A stretch of DNA of 64,000 nt. Origin: Chamaelirium japonicum (taxonomy: Eukaryota; Streptophyta; Magnoliopsida; Liliales; Melanthiaceae). Shown one piece after another: positions 30,312-41,880 of this stretch. Location of the stretch: contig OX393550.1 of the NCBI GenBank assembly GCA_947650365.1, forward strand, positions 115,678,630-115,742,629. The letters are read 5' to 3'. The notes under the pieces were generated by a model. It saw nothing but the letters and a program-made list of their open reading frames with translations. It did no database searches and was not told where the DNA came from. Each line of letters opens with the position of its first letter. Positions within the stretch are counted from its first letter, which is position 1. Made by a program: the position numbers and the translations under genes.

Positions 30312-32446
30312 TGTTAGGATTGATGTGTTCTAAGCTTGTAAACCTTTAAGTTTTGGTCTAATAAAGATTGATAGTTATTAATATATATGAGATGCATATA
30401 GGTGCGTAACATAGTTACGTGTTCTTTAGAGAACAGAGAGCCATGGTTATATGGTAGTCCACTGAGTTGAAGACTAAGTGGATTGGTCCCGAATAACCTA
30501 AATATGTTCGCAGCTATGATCAGGTTGGTCGCCTCATCATGATAAGCTGTTGGCGATGACAGTTCATGGGATGTCTTCACCATGGTCATCACCAGGCACA
30601 GTGTCTGTGGCTGAACGGAACTAACACGGTGTACAGATCAGTGAGCAGACACTGGTACACTAAACCGTGTTTCTGCTTAGGGTAAAACGGTCCTAAACCC
30701 TGAGGAACCACGACTGATGGACTAACCAGTTGCGTGGTGCTTTGGCGCACCAATGTGTGAGGGTCCATATGCAGTGATCCAAAACCACGGTGTACTGGGT
30801 TACCCGGCTGGCGTTGCATTAGCGTGTCACTCCTGCAGGCCATCCACACCCCTGATGGGAGGTGCGTTCCTTGGTGTGACTTACACTGTACCAAACCCAG
30901 GCTTGGTGGTCATCAGTTTGACTGTTGACCGGGTTCGATTACTCGACGGGGTAATCAGAGGTACGATGTATAGGTCAACCTGGAAGGAACCAAGTCATAT
31001 GATCATTCGAGTCTGACGGTAGTCTTCACCGCTCGAAGTGAATCATGGCATCAAGTGGAGGGACAGCGGGTTTACCACTAATAAGCGGAGAGCAGGGGTA
31101 TGATGGAGAACATAGTAAGTCTGGGTGAATTGGAGTGCAGCCTGCGTCGCACTCTGGGTGGCTACGCAGGTTAACTCGAGCTTAAAGGATTGATGGTACA
31201 CTCGGGTAGTGTGTCGATCGAGCTTGAGTTGGAAGCCATGAACCCCGGTCCCTGATGGTTCCACCTTATCAACATTATGTACGGTTCTTGAACCGTCTCC
31301 TCGGAACACCATAAGCATTAGGAGGAAGAAAGAAGTATACGCTCCGTGTATGCTTGGCACTAGAGCACGGTAGATGCGTAACTACATACGAGTACTAAGG
31401 GTTGAGCCCGAGACTAGTGCGGAGTCGCATGTAGTAATCCCTAGCCATAAGTGAACTTCGCTGCATAGGTGCGATGCACCGGGGTATGTTGCGAGTTGAC
31501 TAGTTGACTTTGCTAGAGGCACCCTCCGGTGGCCTCAGTTAATAGTAGGTAACTAGTAAAGATCACTTAGGAAGTGGCCGCTAGGTATCGCACGCTAGAA
31601 ATGGTCAAAATGAGGCATCGGGGCGTTTTGGTAAAACCTCACTCTGCCGGACCTCACTGTTGGCCGACCCTAGTAGTGAGGCACCTTGCTAGGGCCGGCC
31701 CTATGATGTAGGGATAAGAATCCCTCATCTATAGGGCCGGCCATATAGATAGGGATGGGGCGATAAAAACGGATAAAATCGAGCCCTAAAAAGTGGGAAA
31801 ACGGATAAATATGCAGAGAGATAAAAAGGAGATAATGGAGAGATAATGAGAGGGGGTCATTATCCCCTTGGATCCTTATCCAAGGGGGTTGGCCGGTCCT
31901 ATAAAAGGACCTATGGGGCGCCGGCCCCATGTGCTAGAAAATCCGAACCCCCCCTCCTCTCATCTCTCTAGTTCTCTCCCGTTTCATCTCTCGTTTCCCG
32001 CTTGCTACTTCGTCTTCCTCGCGTGGAGTTCTGAAGAAGGAGAAGGATCGTTCTTCGGAGGCACTCAGAGATCCGAGAGCGACGTTCCGTGCATCGTGTG
32101 AGATCGGGTGAACAAGAAGGCAACATCTCCATTCGTACCATCGGCATCTTCGCGAACGATCTTCCGTCTCCATTGACAAAGAAGACAATTCTCCGTGGTT
32201 AAAAGATCCGTACGAAAGGTATGTGTAATCTAACATATAGATCTAGCGAGCATTATGATTTGCATGCATGCTAGTTAATCATTACGCTAGATTGCCGTTA
32301 GGGGTTTTCGATTCTCATGCATACACATGCACACATATGTAGATTAGTTTCTATGAAAATTAAATAGTGTAACGTGCACCATGAACGGTCTTTCGACCGC
32401 CAAATCGCTTCCGCTGCGAGCCTCTGACCAGGATTAACTTCCAACA
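30312..32446 (+). repeat. Copia 5' LTR
   Basis: A 2,135-bp LTR from TGTTAGGATTGATG to CTTCCAACA. A TATA box TATAAAAG lies at 31,900-31,907. It holds 28 bp between two GGGCCGGCC copies (about 31,694-31,740) that are missing from the 3' LTR. The scattered short frames within it recur in the other LTR and are not genes. Confidence 0.95.
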
Positions 32447-34195
32447 ATTGGTATCAGAGCCACATTAGTGGTGTGCGTTTCATGTTTTTTCATGAAACTA
32501 ACATGTGTGCGCATGATGAATGCGTGAGATCATCGGGGTTCTTACGCTTAGATCATGCATATGTATAGATTGTGCTTGTTCTATTAATCATTCTTGCAGG
32601 GCGCCGCTATAAAAATCTAGATCTATGCTTTGTGCTTGCTACCGGGGGTCGGACCCCGAGTTAGCAAATGTCTGGATTTGCTTTCTATGTGTGGATTTGT
32701 AATTGAGCCGTAGATTGGGCGAGTGATGGGGGTTGACCATCCTCGGTTTCCCATGGCCTTTTTTCTAGGTGTGTTTTCTCTTCTTTCTAGGAAATTGTGT
32801 ACGAGCGAGCACTTGCTCGAAGCGTACTAGAATTTTCGGTTACAGATCGAGAAGAAAGATGTGCCAAAGAAATCCACCATCGGGAGCGGAAGCGGAACCC
32901 TGGAGGATGAAGACGATCCGGCAAAGTGTTCGCGAGCACGACGAAGAAGCCGGACCGAGGAACCTTGCGAAGAAAGCTAGAGGCCTGCGCTGTGCAAATT
33001 AGGTTCAGGGGTCGGACCCTGAACTTAATTCAGTTTTAATGGTTGCTTTCTTTAATTAGTTCTTTATGCTTCATATCGAACCCCGATGAGATAATATGAT
33101 TATCAGTTTTCAGAGGGATGCCTTTCCCCTCCGGTCCAAGCGACTGTTTGAGGTTAGGATCCCGCTAGATGACGCCTATTATTTAGTTGACTTTTGATAT
33201 TAGTGGGATCCCATCACATATGGTTATGCCACCATTAGGAGAGCACCCGACTAGTCGGGTGTGCCTATTTGGCCAGCATCGAAATCAAAGATGAGATGGA
33301 GATCCATTGAACATCAATTGTCAAATCTATAATCAAGGCGCCATGACTAGTGGGAGTCCTTTCCAGTGAGTCTGACTCTAGGATTAGCTCCAGAGCATTA
33401 GCGTGATAACCAATTTTGCAAAGCATCGATATTCTTGGAATATGTAATGTGACCCTTGAATGGAGAAATCCACTTGAGGCAGGGACTATGATATTCCGAG
33501 AGTGGTTAATGCTAGGCGAAGGGCTTGAACGCTAGTGGGAGCATGGTGTGACCAGGGTCTAGTATTTAGGAGGTCGCTACCTTTGCATTTGCATAAATTC
33601 ATACTCGCAAAATAACCCTCAGAATTATAAGGGATGCAAGAGAGGACTTTTATAAGATCCTCTGGCCTCCACGGCCAGTCGTTTTGTGTTTGGGTGGGGA
33701 TGCATAACTTCACACCCCCTAGGGTGGGAGCTGTGTGTTTCCATGCCAAATTACTTAATGACCTCCCTGAGGATATGGCGATTACGGGGCCAGGAGAGAA
33801 GGGCTTTTCATCCCACCCTAGTGGGGGCCGTATGACCTCCCGTGTCGTAATTGCTTAGGCTCGTGGGTAAGCATCCTAAGTACACGTGAGGTATTCATTG
33901 CGAAGACAACGGTGATCACGTGGTACTGGCCAAAAGATAACCATGGTCCATCACAGCCCTTAGTTGGCAGATTTGGATAGGGTCAAGGAAAAGGCCCGTG
34001 TAAGCGGATTGACGCTGTATGATGCCCCCTAGGGCAGGTACAGTCGATTCCGAGATCTTACATACATGGTTAATTAATCCATGGTAATGACTTCGCTTGA
34101 GGGTAGCGTTGACATATGGATATAATTAGCTTGTTTTAAAAATCCATAAAATAAGTTTTTTTAATGCATACTCATTTTTCAATCTTTATTTTCAG
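32447..34195 (+). other. Copia primer-binding site and leader
   Basis: TTGGTATCAGAGCC directly follows the LTR (32,448-32,461) and would pair with the 3' end of initiator methionine tRNA. The remaining 1.7 kb before gag is an unusually long leader. A 77-codon frame at 32,769-33,002 has no recognisable features. Confidence 0.85.
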
Positions 34196-34999
34196 ATGAC
34201 TAAGTTAGACCCCCTGTCCGCTATCCTAAATGACCACAAACTTACCGGTCCCAACTATGAGGACTGGAAGCGCAACCTGTACCTGGTCCTAAGGATTGGG
34301 AAACATATGACAGCCCTTAATGACCCTGAGCCAGATTTGCCAGGACCCAATGCCACAGAGGCACAGTTAAAGGCATTCACTGACTGGAAGGAATCTAATG
34401 AGATATGTAAATGCTATATTATAGCATCCTTGCAAACAACTCTGCAGAAGCAAGTCGAGGAGATGCCCGACGCTTCTGACATGATGTTGTACTTGAAGGA
34501 GATGTTTGAAGGTCACAATCGCGTTACGCGATACCTTACCATCAAGAAACTCGTCGGCACTAAGATGTCCAATGGGACGCTGGTTCGGGAACACATGATG
34601 AAAATATTTGGGTTCCAGAACGAACTAGCTACCATGGACATTGTGCTAGAAGGCGAGGTGATGACAGACATCTTCCTCTCGTCACTGTCTGGAGCCTTTG
34701 AAGGCTTTGTCACCAACTTTAATTTGAACAAGTTGGCCATGACAAATGCAGAGCTTCTGGGAGCTCTCCAGGCAGCTGAGGATGGCTTCAAGCAGAAGGA
34801 CGAAGCACTTCACGTGCAACGCAGATCCTTCAAGAAGCCTGGTAAACCTCAGGGCAAGAAACATAAAAAGAAACCTAAGTCACTGCCTGTGCAGGACTCT
34901 ACTGGGGCCTCTGGGTCTGGAGAATCAAAGAAACCGAGCACGAAGTGCTTCCGGTGTGGCCAGAAGGGTCATTGGAAGAAGGACTGCAAGAAGCCTTAG
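34196..34999 (+). CDS. Copia Gag polyprotein part (capsid/nucleocapsid)
   Basis: The 267-residue product would form the virus-like particle and bind element RNA. A UBN2-type gag domain covers roughly residues 10-200 (NDHKLTGPNYEDWKRNL near the start). A basic, lysine-rich stretch follows. The C-terminal zinc knuckle has C251, C254, H259 and C264. The frame ends in TAG immediately after the knuckle, and the protease-integrase frame continues in the same register beyond it. Most copia elements read gag and pol as one frame, so the stop is either a mutation or a readthrough site. The start is the first ATG after the long leader. Confidence 0.92.
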   Translation: MTKLDPLSAILNDHKLTGPNYEDWKRNLYLVLRIGKHMTALNDPEPDLPGPNATEAQLKAFTDWKESNEICKCYIIASLQTTLQKQVEEMPDASDMMLYLKEMFEGHNRVTRYLTIKKLVGTKMSNGTLVREHMMKIFGFQNELATMDIVLEGEVMTDIFLSSLSGAFEGFVTNFNLNKLAMTNAELLGALQAAEDGFKQKDEALHVQRRSFKKPGKPQGKKHKKKPKSLPVQDSTGASGSGESKKPSTKCFRCGQKGHWKKDCKKP

Positions 35000-37900
35000 A
35001 ATGCTGGTGAAGGTAATCTACAACTCTTAGTTGTTGAATCATTTCTTTCAAGTAATAGTACTTTTGCTAGTTGGATTGTGGATTCTGGATCCACTAACCA
35101 TGCCTGTAACTCTCTTCAGGGGTTTCGGGAAAGCAGAAGATTGCTTGATGGAGAGGTGACCTTGAGCATGGGAACTGAGGCCGTGGCTTCTGCTGAAGCT
35201 ATTGGAGACGTTAATCTTAGCTTTTCGAATAATAAGACTTTGACTCTTAGAGATGTCTTTTATGTACCGTCCTTGAGACGTAACTTAATTTCTGTTTCTT
35301 CTTTAGTTAATGAATGTTATTCAGTTTATTTTGATGCTTCTGGTGTGTCGTTTAAACTGAATGGAACTTTTATAATAAGAGGAATGGTTCAGAATTATCT
35401 CTATGTTGTAAGTCCTAAATTTGAAAAAGATAACATAATAACTTCAGCATTTAATGTTAATTCATCTAAGCATAAGAATCCTTCGGAAAATTTAACCCAC
35501 CTGTGGCACTTACGACTTGGGCATATTGCCTTAGACAGGATCCATAGAATGGTGAAGGCCGGGCTTCTGGAAACAGATCCTACGGAGATCCTTCCCACCT
35601 GTGAATCCTGCCTGGAAGGCAAGATGACCAAGAGGTCCTTTAAAGGCAAAGGAGTAAGAGCCACTGAGGTATTAGAGTTAATCCATTCAGATGTGTGTGG
35701 ACCCATGAACGTCAAGGCGATAGGAGGCCATGAGTACTTCATCACTTTCATTGATGATTACTCAAGATATGGTTACATTTACCTGATGCATCGGAAGTCG
35801 GAATCCTTTGACATGTTCAAAGAGTTCAGGGCTGAAGTAGAAAAGCAGACATGTAAATATATAAAAAACCTTCGATCTGATCGAGGAGGTGAATACCTAT
35901 CTGACGAGTTCCTAGGGTATTTGGTGGAGCATGGGATAAAATCCCAGTTAACTGCTCCAGGTACCCCACAACAGAATGGAGTTTCCGAGAGAAGGAATCG
36001 AACCTTGTTGGACATGGTTCGTAGCATGATGAGTTACGCCAGTTTACCAATGACCTTTTGGGGATATGCCCTACAAACAGCAGTTTATATTCTGAATCAC
36101 GTTCCGTCTAAATCAGTGCCTCAGACCCCTAGAGAACTGTGGTCAAAGCGAAAGCCATTGCTACAGCATTTCAGAATATGGGGATGCCCTGCACATGTGC
36201 GAAGGGATAAGAGGGAAAAGATGGAATCTAAAACCAGAGTATACTTATTTGTAGGGTATTCTAAGGAGACCAAAGGTGGTCTATTTTATGATCCTGAGGA
36301 AAAGAAGGTGATCGTTTCTACGAACGCCTATTTCCTAGAACAGGATTATATTGTGGACCACAAACCTACTAGTAAGGTAGTTCTGGATGAACTACTGGGT
36401 ACTAGCACTACACCAAAATCAGGATTTAGTAACACAGCCAACTGTTATAAATATGTTTAGTAACACAAAAAAACTGTTAGGAATATGGCGTTACAAATAT
36501 TTGTAACACTTTTCGTAACAACCGTTACTAATTGACCGTTACAAATTGTCTGTTTTGGTGTAGTGTAGTTCAGATAGCGCATCCGAAAGCATAGTGGGAG
36601 CTGACATTACAGATAATAATATACCAGATACTGTAGAAGCTGTTAATCCTGTAACACCACCACCACCTCGTCGCAGTGGGAGAAACATCAGAGCTCCTGA
36701 CAGATACTATGGAGAAACCTTATTGGTTGATCCAGAGGGTCAGGAGGATGACCCACTGAGCTACGATGAGGCAGTGGGAGCTTCTGACAGCTCTGACTGG
36801 CAAAAGGCTATGGAGGCAGAAATTGCATCAATGTCCCATAACGCTGTCTAGACTCTTGTTACACCATCATCCAATATTAAACCTATTGGGTGTAAGTGGG
36901 TGTATAAAAGGAAGAGAGGATCTGATGGATCAATTGAGACTTATAAAGCTAGATTAGTTGCCAAGGGTTATACCCAGAGAGAAGGAATCGACTTTGACGA
37001 AACCTTCTCGCCGGTAGCTATGATAAAGTCTATTCGGATCCTCCTATCCATTGCAGCCCATTATGACTGGGAGATCTGGCAAATGGATGTCAAGACAGTA
37101 TTCCTTAACGGGAATTTGGAAGAAGACATTTATATGATACAGCCACCAGGTTTTGAGTCAGAGGGTCAGGAACATCTAGTTTGCAAGTTGCAGAAGTCCA
37201 TTTATGGACTAAAGCAAGCATCTAGAAGTTGGAACATCCGTTTTGATCAGGCAATCCAGTCATATGGATTTACTCAAAACGAGGATGAACCATGTGTATA
37301 CAAGAGGAGTGATAAGACTACAGTGATATATTTGATACTTTACGTAGACGATATTCTACTCATTGGGAATGATGTAGGAACATTGTCAACGGTAAAGGTC
37401 TGGTTGTCAACACAGTTCGATATGAAAGACCTAGGTGAAGCGAGTTATGTTTTGGGGATCAAGGTAACACGTGATCGCCAGAACATGATTCTCTCGCTAT
37501 CACAGGCTGCGTATATAGATAAGGTTATGGCTAGATTTGACATGCAAAACTCCAAGAAGGGTTTTGTGCCATTTAGACATAGCATAAAACTGTCTAAGGA
37601 TCAATGTCCTAAGACACCTGAGGAGAGAGCAGAAATGCAGAAGATACCTTATGCTTCGGCATTAGGTAGTCTAATGTATGCTATGCATTGTACAAGGCCT
37701 GATATCTGTTTCGCAGTAGGAATGATGGGTCGGTTTCAATTCGAATCCGGGTCCAGATCACTGGACAGCTGTGAAGTGTATACTCAAGTACCTTCGTAGA
37801 ACAAGGCACTATGAGTTGGTTTACACTGGACAAGAACTGACGCCGATTGGATATACAGATTCTGACTTTATGTCAGATTTGGAATCCAGGAAATCAACAT

Positions 37901-38325
37901 CAGGTTTTGTGTTTATGTTAGGGAGAGCAGCGGTTAGTTGGCAGAGTGTGAAGCAGAAATGCATCGCAGACTCTACCACAGAGGCTGAGTACGTTGCAGC
38001 GTGCGAGGCAGCCAAAGAGGCGGTATGGCTCAAGAAATTCCTTACGGATTTGGGGTGCGTACCAGAGGCCCAGTTACCTATTGTACTTTACTGCGACAAT
38101 AGTGGGGCGGTAGCACAAGCAAAGGAGCCAAGACATCACCAAAAGGGGAAGCACATTGAGCGCAAGTTCCACTTGATTCGGCAGTTTCAAAAGCAAGGGC
38201 GAGTAGCGGTGACACAGATTGCATCTACAGATAATGTTGCTGATCCTTTCACAAAGGCAATACCTACCAAGGCATTCGAGCGACATGTGGACGCGATGGG
38301 AGTCAAAACCGTTTTGCTTCGCTAG
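35000..38325 (+). pseudogene. Copia Pol (protease, integrase, RT, RNase H), broken
   Basis: Pol normally matures Gag, copies RNA to DNA and integrates it. In order: protease with DSGSTNH (about 35,077), GAG-pre-integrase HLWHLRLGH, integrase core with [15 protein letters not shown] and the downstream glutamate of [10 protein letters not shown], reverse transcriptase with WQMDVKTVFLNG and YVDD (37,341-37,352), and RNase H with DSTTEAEYVA and YCDNSGA. The reading is interrupted by the MITE at 36,406, a TAG at 36,849-36,851 where a tryptophan codon is expected, and a one-base insertion near 37,740 between RT and RNase H. The last frame runs to 38,325, just before the polypurine tract AAGTGGGAGAT. 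Confidence 0.93.
36406..36565. mobile_element. CACTA-type MITE inside copia pol
   Basis: The perfect 13-bp terminal inverted repeat CACTACACCAAAA is flanked by the 3-bp duplication TAG (36,403-36,405 and 36,566-36,568). The CACTA start and 3-bp target duplication are diagnostic of the CACTA/EnSpm superfamily. At 160 bp it is non-coding. Insertion plus duplication adds 163 bp, which shifts the pol frame by one. The interior has GTTACAAAT and ATTTGTAAC words. Confidence 0.93.
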
Positions 38326-38339
38326 ACCAAGTGGGAGAT

Positions 38340-40447
38340 TATTAGGATTGATGTGTTCTAAGCTTGTAAAACTTTAAGTTTTGGTCTAATAAAGATTGAT
38401 AGTTATTAATATATATGAGATGCATATAGGTGCGTAACATAGTTACGTGTTCTTTAGAGAACAGAGAGCCATGGTTATATGGTAGTCCACTGAGTTGAAG
38501 ACTAAGTGGATTGGTCCCGAATAACCTAAATATGTTCGCAGCTATGATCAGGTTGGTCGCCTCATCATGATAAGCTGTTGGCGATGACAGTTCATGGGAT
38601 GTCTTCACCATGGTCATCACCAGGCACAGTGTCTGTGGCTGAACGGAACTAACACGGTGTACAGATCAGTGAGCAGACACTGGTACACTAAGCCGTGTTT
38701 CTGCTTAGGGTAAAACGGTCCTAAACCCTGAGGAACCACGACTGATGGACTAACCAGTTGCGTGGTGCTTTGGCGCACCAATGTGTGAGGGTCCATATGC
38801 AGTGATCCAAAACCACGGTGTACTGGGTTACCCGGCTGGCGTTGCATTAGCGTGTCACTCCTGCAGGCCATCCACACCCCTGATGGGAGGTGCGTTCCTT
38901 GGTGTGACTTACACTGTACCAAACCCAGGCCTGGTGGTCATCAGTTTGACTGTTGACCGGGTTCGATTACTCGACGGGGTAATCAGAGGTACGATGTATA
39001 GGTCAACCTGGAAGGAACCAAGTCATATGATCATTCGAGTCTGACGGTAGTCTTCACCGCTCGAAGTGAATCATGGAATCAAGTGGAGGGACAGCGGGTT
39101 TACCACTACTAAGCGGAGAGCAGGGGTATGATGGAGAACATAGTAAGTCTGGGTGAATTGGAGTGCAGCCTGCGTCGCACTCTGGGTGGCTACGCAGGTT
39201 AACTCGAGCTCAGAGGATCGATGGTACACTCGGGTAGTGTGTCGATCGAGCTTGAGTTGGAAGCCATGAACCCCGGTCCCTGATGGTTCCACCTTATCAA
39301 CATTATGTACGGTTCTTGAACCGTCTCCTCGGAACACCATAAGCATTAGGAGGAAGAAAGAAGTATACGTTCCGTGTGTGCTTGGCACTAGAGCACGGTA
39401 GATGCGTAACTACATACGAGTACTAAGGGTTGAGCCCGAGACTAGTGCGGAGTCGCATGTAGTAATCCCTAGCCATAAGTGAACTTCGCTGCATAGGTGC
39501 GATGCACCGGGGTATGTTGCGAGTTGACTAGTTGACTTTGCTAGAGGCACCCTCCGGTGGCCTCAATTAATAGTAGGTAACTAGTAAAGATCACTTAGGA
39601 AGTGGCCGCTAGGTATCGCACGCTAGAAATGGTCAAAATGAGGCATCGGGGCGTTTTGGTAAAAACCTCACTCTGCCGGACCTCACTGTTGGCCGACCCT
39701 AGTAGTGAGGCACCTTGCTAGGGCCGGCCCTATAGGGCCGGCCATATAGATAGGGATGGGGCGATAAAAACGGATAAAGTCGAGCCCTAAAAAGTGGGAA
39801 AACGGATAAATACGCAGAGAGATAAAAAGGAGATAATGGAGAGATAATGAGAGGGGGTCATTATCCCCTTGGATCCTTATCCAAGGGGGTTGGCCGGCCC
39901 TATAAAAGGACCTATGGGGCGCCGGCCCCATGTGCTAGAAAATCCGAACCCCCCCTCCTCTCATCTCTCTAGTTCTCTCCCGTTTCATCTCCCGTTTCCC
40001 GCTTGCTACTTCGTCTTCCTCGCGTGGAGTTCTGAAGAAGGAGAAGGGTCGTTCTTCGGAGGCACTCAGAGATCCGAGAGCGACGTTCCGTGCATCGTGT
40101 GAGATCGGGTGAACAAGAAGGCAACATCTCCATTCGTACCATCGGCATCTTCGCGAACGATCTTCCGTCTCCATCGACAAAGAAGACAATTCTCCGTGGT
40201 TAAAAGATCCGTACGAAAGGTTTGTGTAATCTAACATGTAGATCTAGCGAGCATTATGATTTGCATGCATGCTAGTTAATCATTACACTAGATTGCCGTT
40301 AGGGGTTTTCGATTCTCGTGCATACACATGCACACATATGTAGATTAGTTTCTATGAAAATTAAATAGTGTAACGTGCACCATGAACGGTCTTTCGACCG
40401 CCAAATCGCTTCCGCTGCGAGCCTCTGACCCGGATTAACTTCCAACA
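38340..40447 (+). repeat. Copia 3' LTR
   Basis: A 2,108-bp LTR. Its first dinucleotide is TA instead of the TG seen in the 5' LTR. It lacks a 28-bp segment present in the 5' copy and has its TATA box at 39,901-39,908. Confidence 0.95.
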
Positions 40448-40504
40448 TCCTCGTGTAGGGTTAGACCTCCCCCATCCCGAGGAGAACCGGCTCTGATACC
40501 ATTT

Positions 40505-40841
40505 TGTAACATCCGCCTCAAACACACAAGATATTATCCGCTTTGCCCGTGCCCGCACTAGAACTTCCTAGGGATGTCACCCATCCTGGTACTACTCTCG
40601 CCCGAGCACGCTTAACTACGGAGTTCTTATGAATTCCGTAGCGGCGCACGATTTTAAAACACGTCTTCTATGTTTGGGAGAGGAAATTATATAAGTAGCT
40701 TAGGATCTCCTTCTCGCCAGGCGATGTGGGGCTAACTCGTGGCCTTGTACACCTCACCTCACCTTACCTCATCCATCTTGGCATCCCCACCTCAGGAGTC
40801 TTGGCTCTTGGCTATTGGCCTATTGGATCTTGATCATCACA
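40505..40841 (-). repeat. Cassandra LTR 4
   Basis: A 337-bp right-border copy next to the CACAC duplication. Its CACCTCACCT repeat is expanded by one unit. Confidence 0.9.
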
Positions 40842-41001
40842 CACACCCTGGGCGACCTCGGGTGATCAAAGAAGAAATCCCCTACTATAATGAGCTCGAG
40901 ATTCAAGACCAGCCCCGAATTTTAACTAAGCAGCATCGTGACCAGAATACGTCTTGGAGTTCAAAGAACGCTCCCAACGAAGCGCACCCTGACTGCACGT
41001 G

Positions 41002-41880
41002 ATTAGCTCACACACAGAAGAGGCCGCTCGCGGCTGACGCTCATAGCTCGCTTGGGAGTTCGCCCTGACCGTCACGATTAGCTAGCACGCAAAAGAGGCC
41101 ACTCGCGGCTGACGCACACAGCTCGACCGGGGCTAACCCTGACCGCCGCGATTAGCTCGTATGCAAAAGAGGCTGCCCGTGGCTGACGCTCACAGCTCAC
41201 CCGGGAGTTCACCCTGACCGTCGTGATTAGCTCGCAAGCGGAAGAGGCCGCTCATGGCTGACGCTCACAGCTCGCCCGGGGCCGTCGTGATTAGCTCTAA
41301 CACGAAAGAGGCCGCCTGTGGTTGACGCTCACAGCTCACTCGGGGATAACCCTGACCGCCGTGATTAGCTCGCACGCGGAAGAGGCCACGCGTGGCTGAC
41401 GCTCATAGCTCACCCGAATCTAACCCTGACCACCGCGATTAGCTCGCACGCAGAAGAGGCCGCCCATAGCTGACGCTCACAGCTCACTTGGGGCTAACCC
41501 TGACCGCAACGATTAGCTTGCACGCGGAAGAGGCCGCCCGTAGCTGACTCTCATAGCTCGCCCGGGGCTAACCCTGACCACCACGATTAGCTCGCACGCG
41601 AAAGAGGCCGCCCGTGCCTGACGCTCACAGCTCGCCCGGGGCTAACCCTGACCGTCGCGATTAACTCGCACACGGAAGAGGCTGCCCGTGGCTGATACTC
41701 ACAGCTCGCCCAGGGCTAACCCTGACCGTCGTGATTAGCTCGCACGCAGAAGAGGCCGCCCGCGACTGATGCTCACAGCTCGCCCGGGGCTAACCCTGAC
41801 CGCCGTGATTAACTCGCACGCGGAAGAGACCACCCGTGGCTGATGCTTACAGCTCGCTCGGAGCTCATAGTAGCGGATCG
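41002..41880. repeat. 74-bp minisatellite, about 12 units
   Basis: GATTAGCTCG-type unit starts fall at 41,002, 41,076, 41,150, 41,224, 41,289, 41,363, 41,437, 41,511, 41,585, 41,659, 41,733 and 41,807. The period is 74 bp except for one unit shortened by nine. Each unit holds GCACGCGGAAGAGGCCGCCC and CTCACAGCTCGCCCGGGGC. A diverged, interrupted copy of the same words occurs in the adjacent LTR-like segment (about 42,015-42,110), so the array probably grew from that sequence. Confidence 0.9.

Larger units (their letters stand above)
30312..40447 (+). mobile_element. Ty1/copia retrotransposon with 2.1-kb LTRs, degenerate pol
   Basis: The two LTRs (30,312-32,446 and 38,340-40,447) are flanked by the 5-bp duplication TCCTC (30,307-30,311 and 40,448-40,452). 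Order inside is leader, gag, protease, integrase, reverse transcriptase, RNase H, which is the copia order. Four lesions break the polyprotein: an amber codon after gag (34,997-34,999), a 160-bp MITE (36,406-36,565), a TAG at 36,849-36,851 and a +1 shift near 37,740. By hand count the LTRs differ at about two dozen bases (~1%) plus one 28-bp indel, so the insertion is young. It cannot move on its own but retains all cis sequences. Confidence 0.95.
29131..40841 (-). mobile_element. Tandem Cassandra TRIM array (interrupted by copia)
   Basis: Four LTRs (29,131-29,462; 29,545-29,875; 29,956-30,282; 40,505-40,841) alternate with three ~80-bp internal domains. The internal domains contain the primer-binding site TGGTATCAGAGCC and a CCCTAAGGGGGGTGG polypurine tract, all on the minus strand. 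The outermost ends are flanked by CACAC on both sides (29,126-29,130 and 40,842-40,846), so the whole array entered as one insertion or grew by recombination afterwards. Each LTR carries a 5S-rRNA-like segment, the defining feature of Cassandra. It encodes no protein. The third internal domain was later split by the 10-kb copia element. Confidence 0.93.

Noticed and set aside
30589-31360. Frames of 87-105 codons found in identical form at 38,617-39,388
   Set aside because: They are the same LTR sequence seen twice; no protein features.
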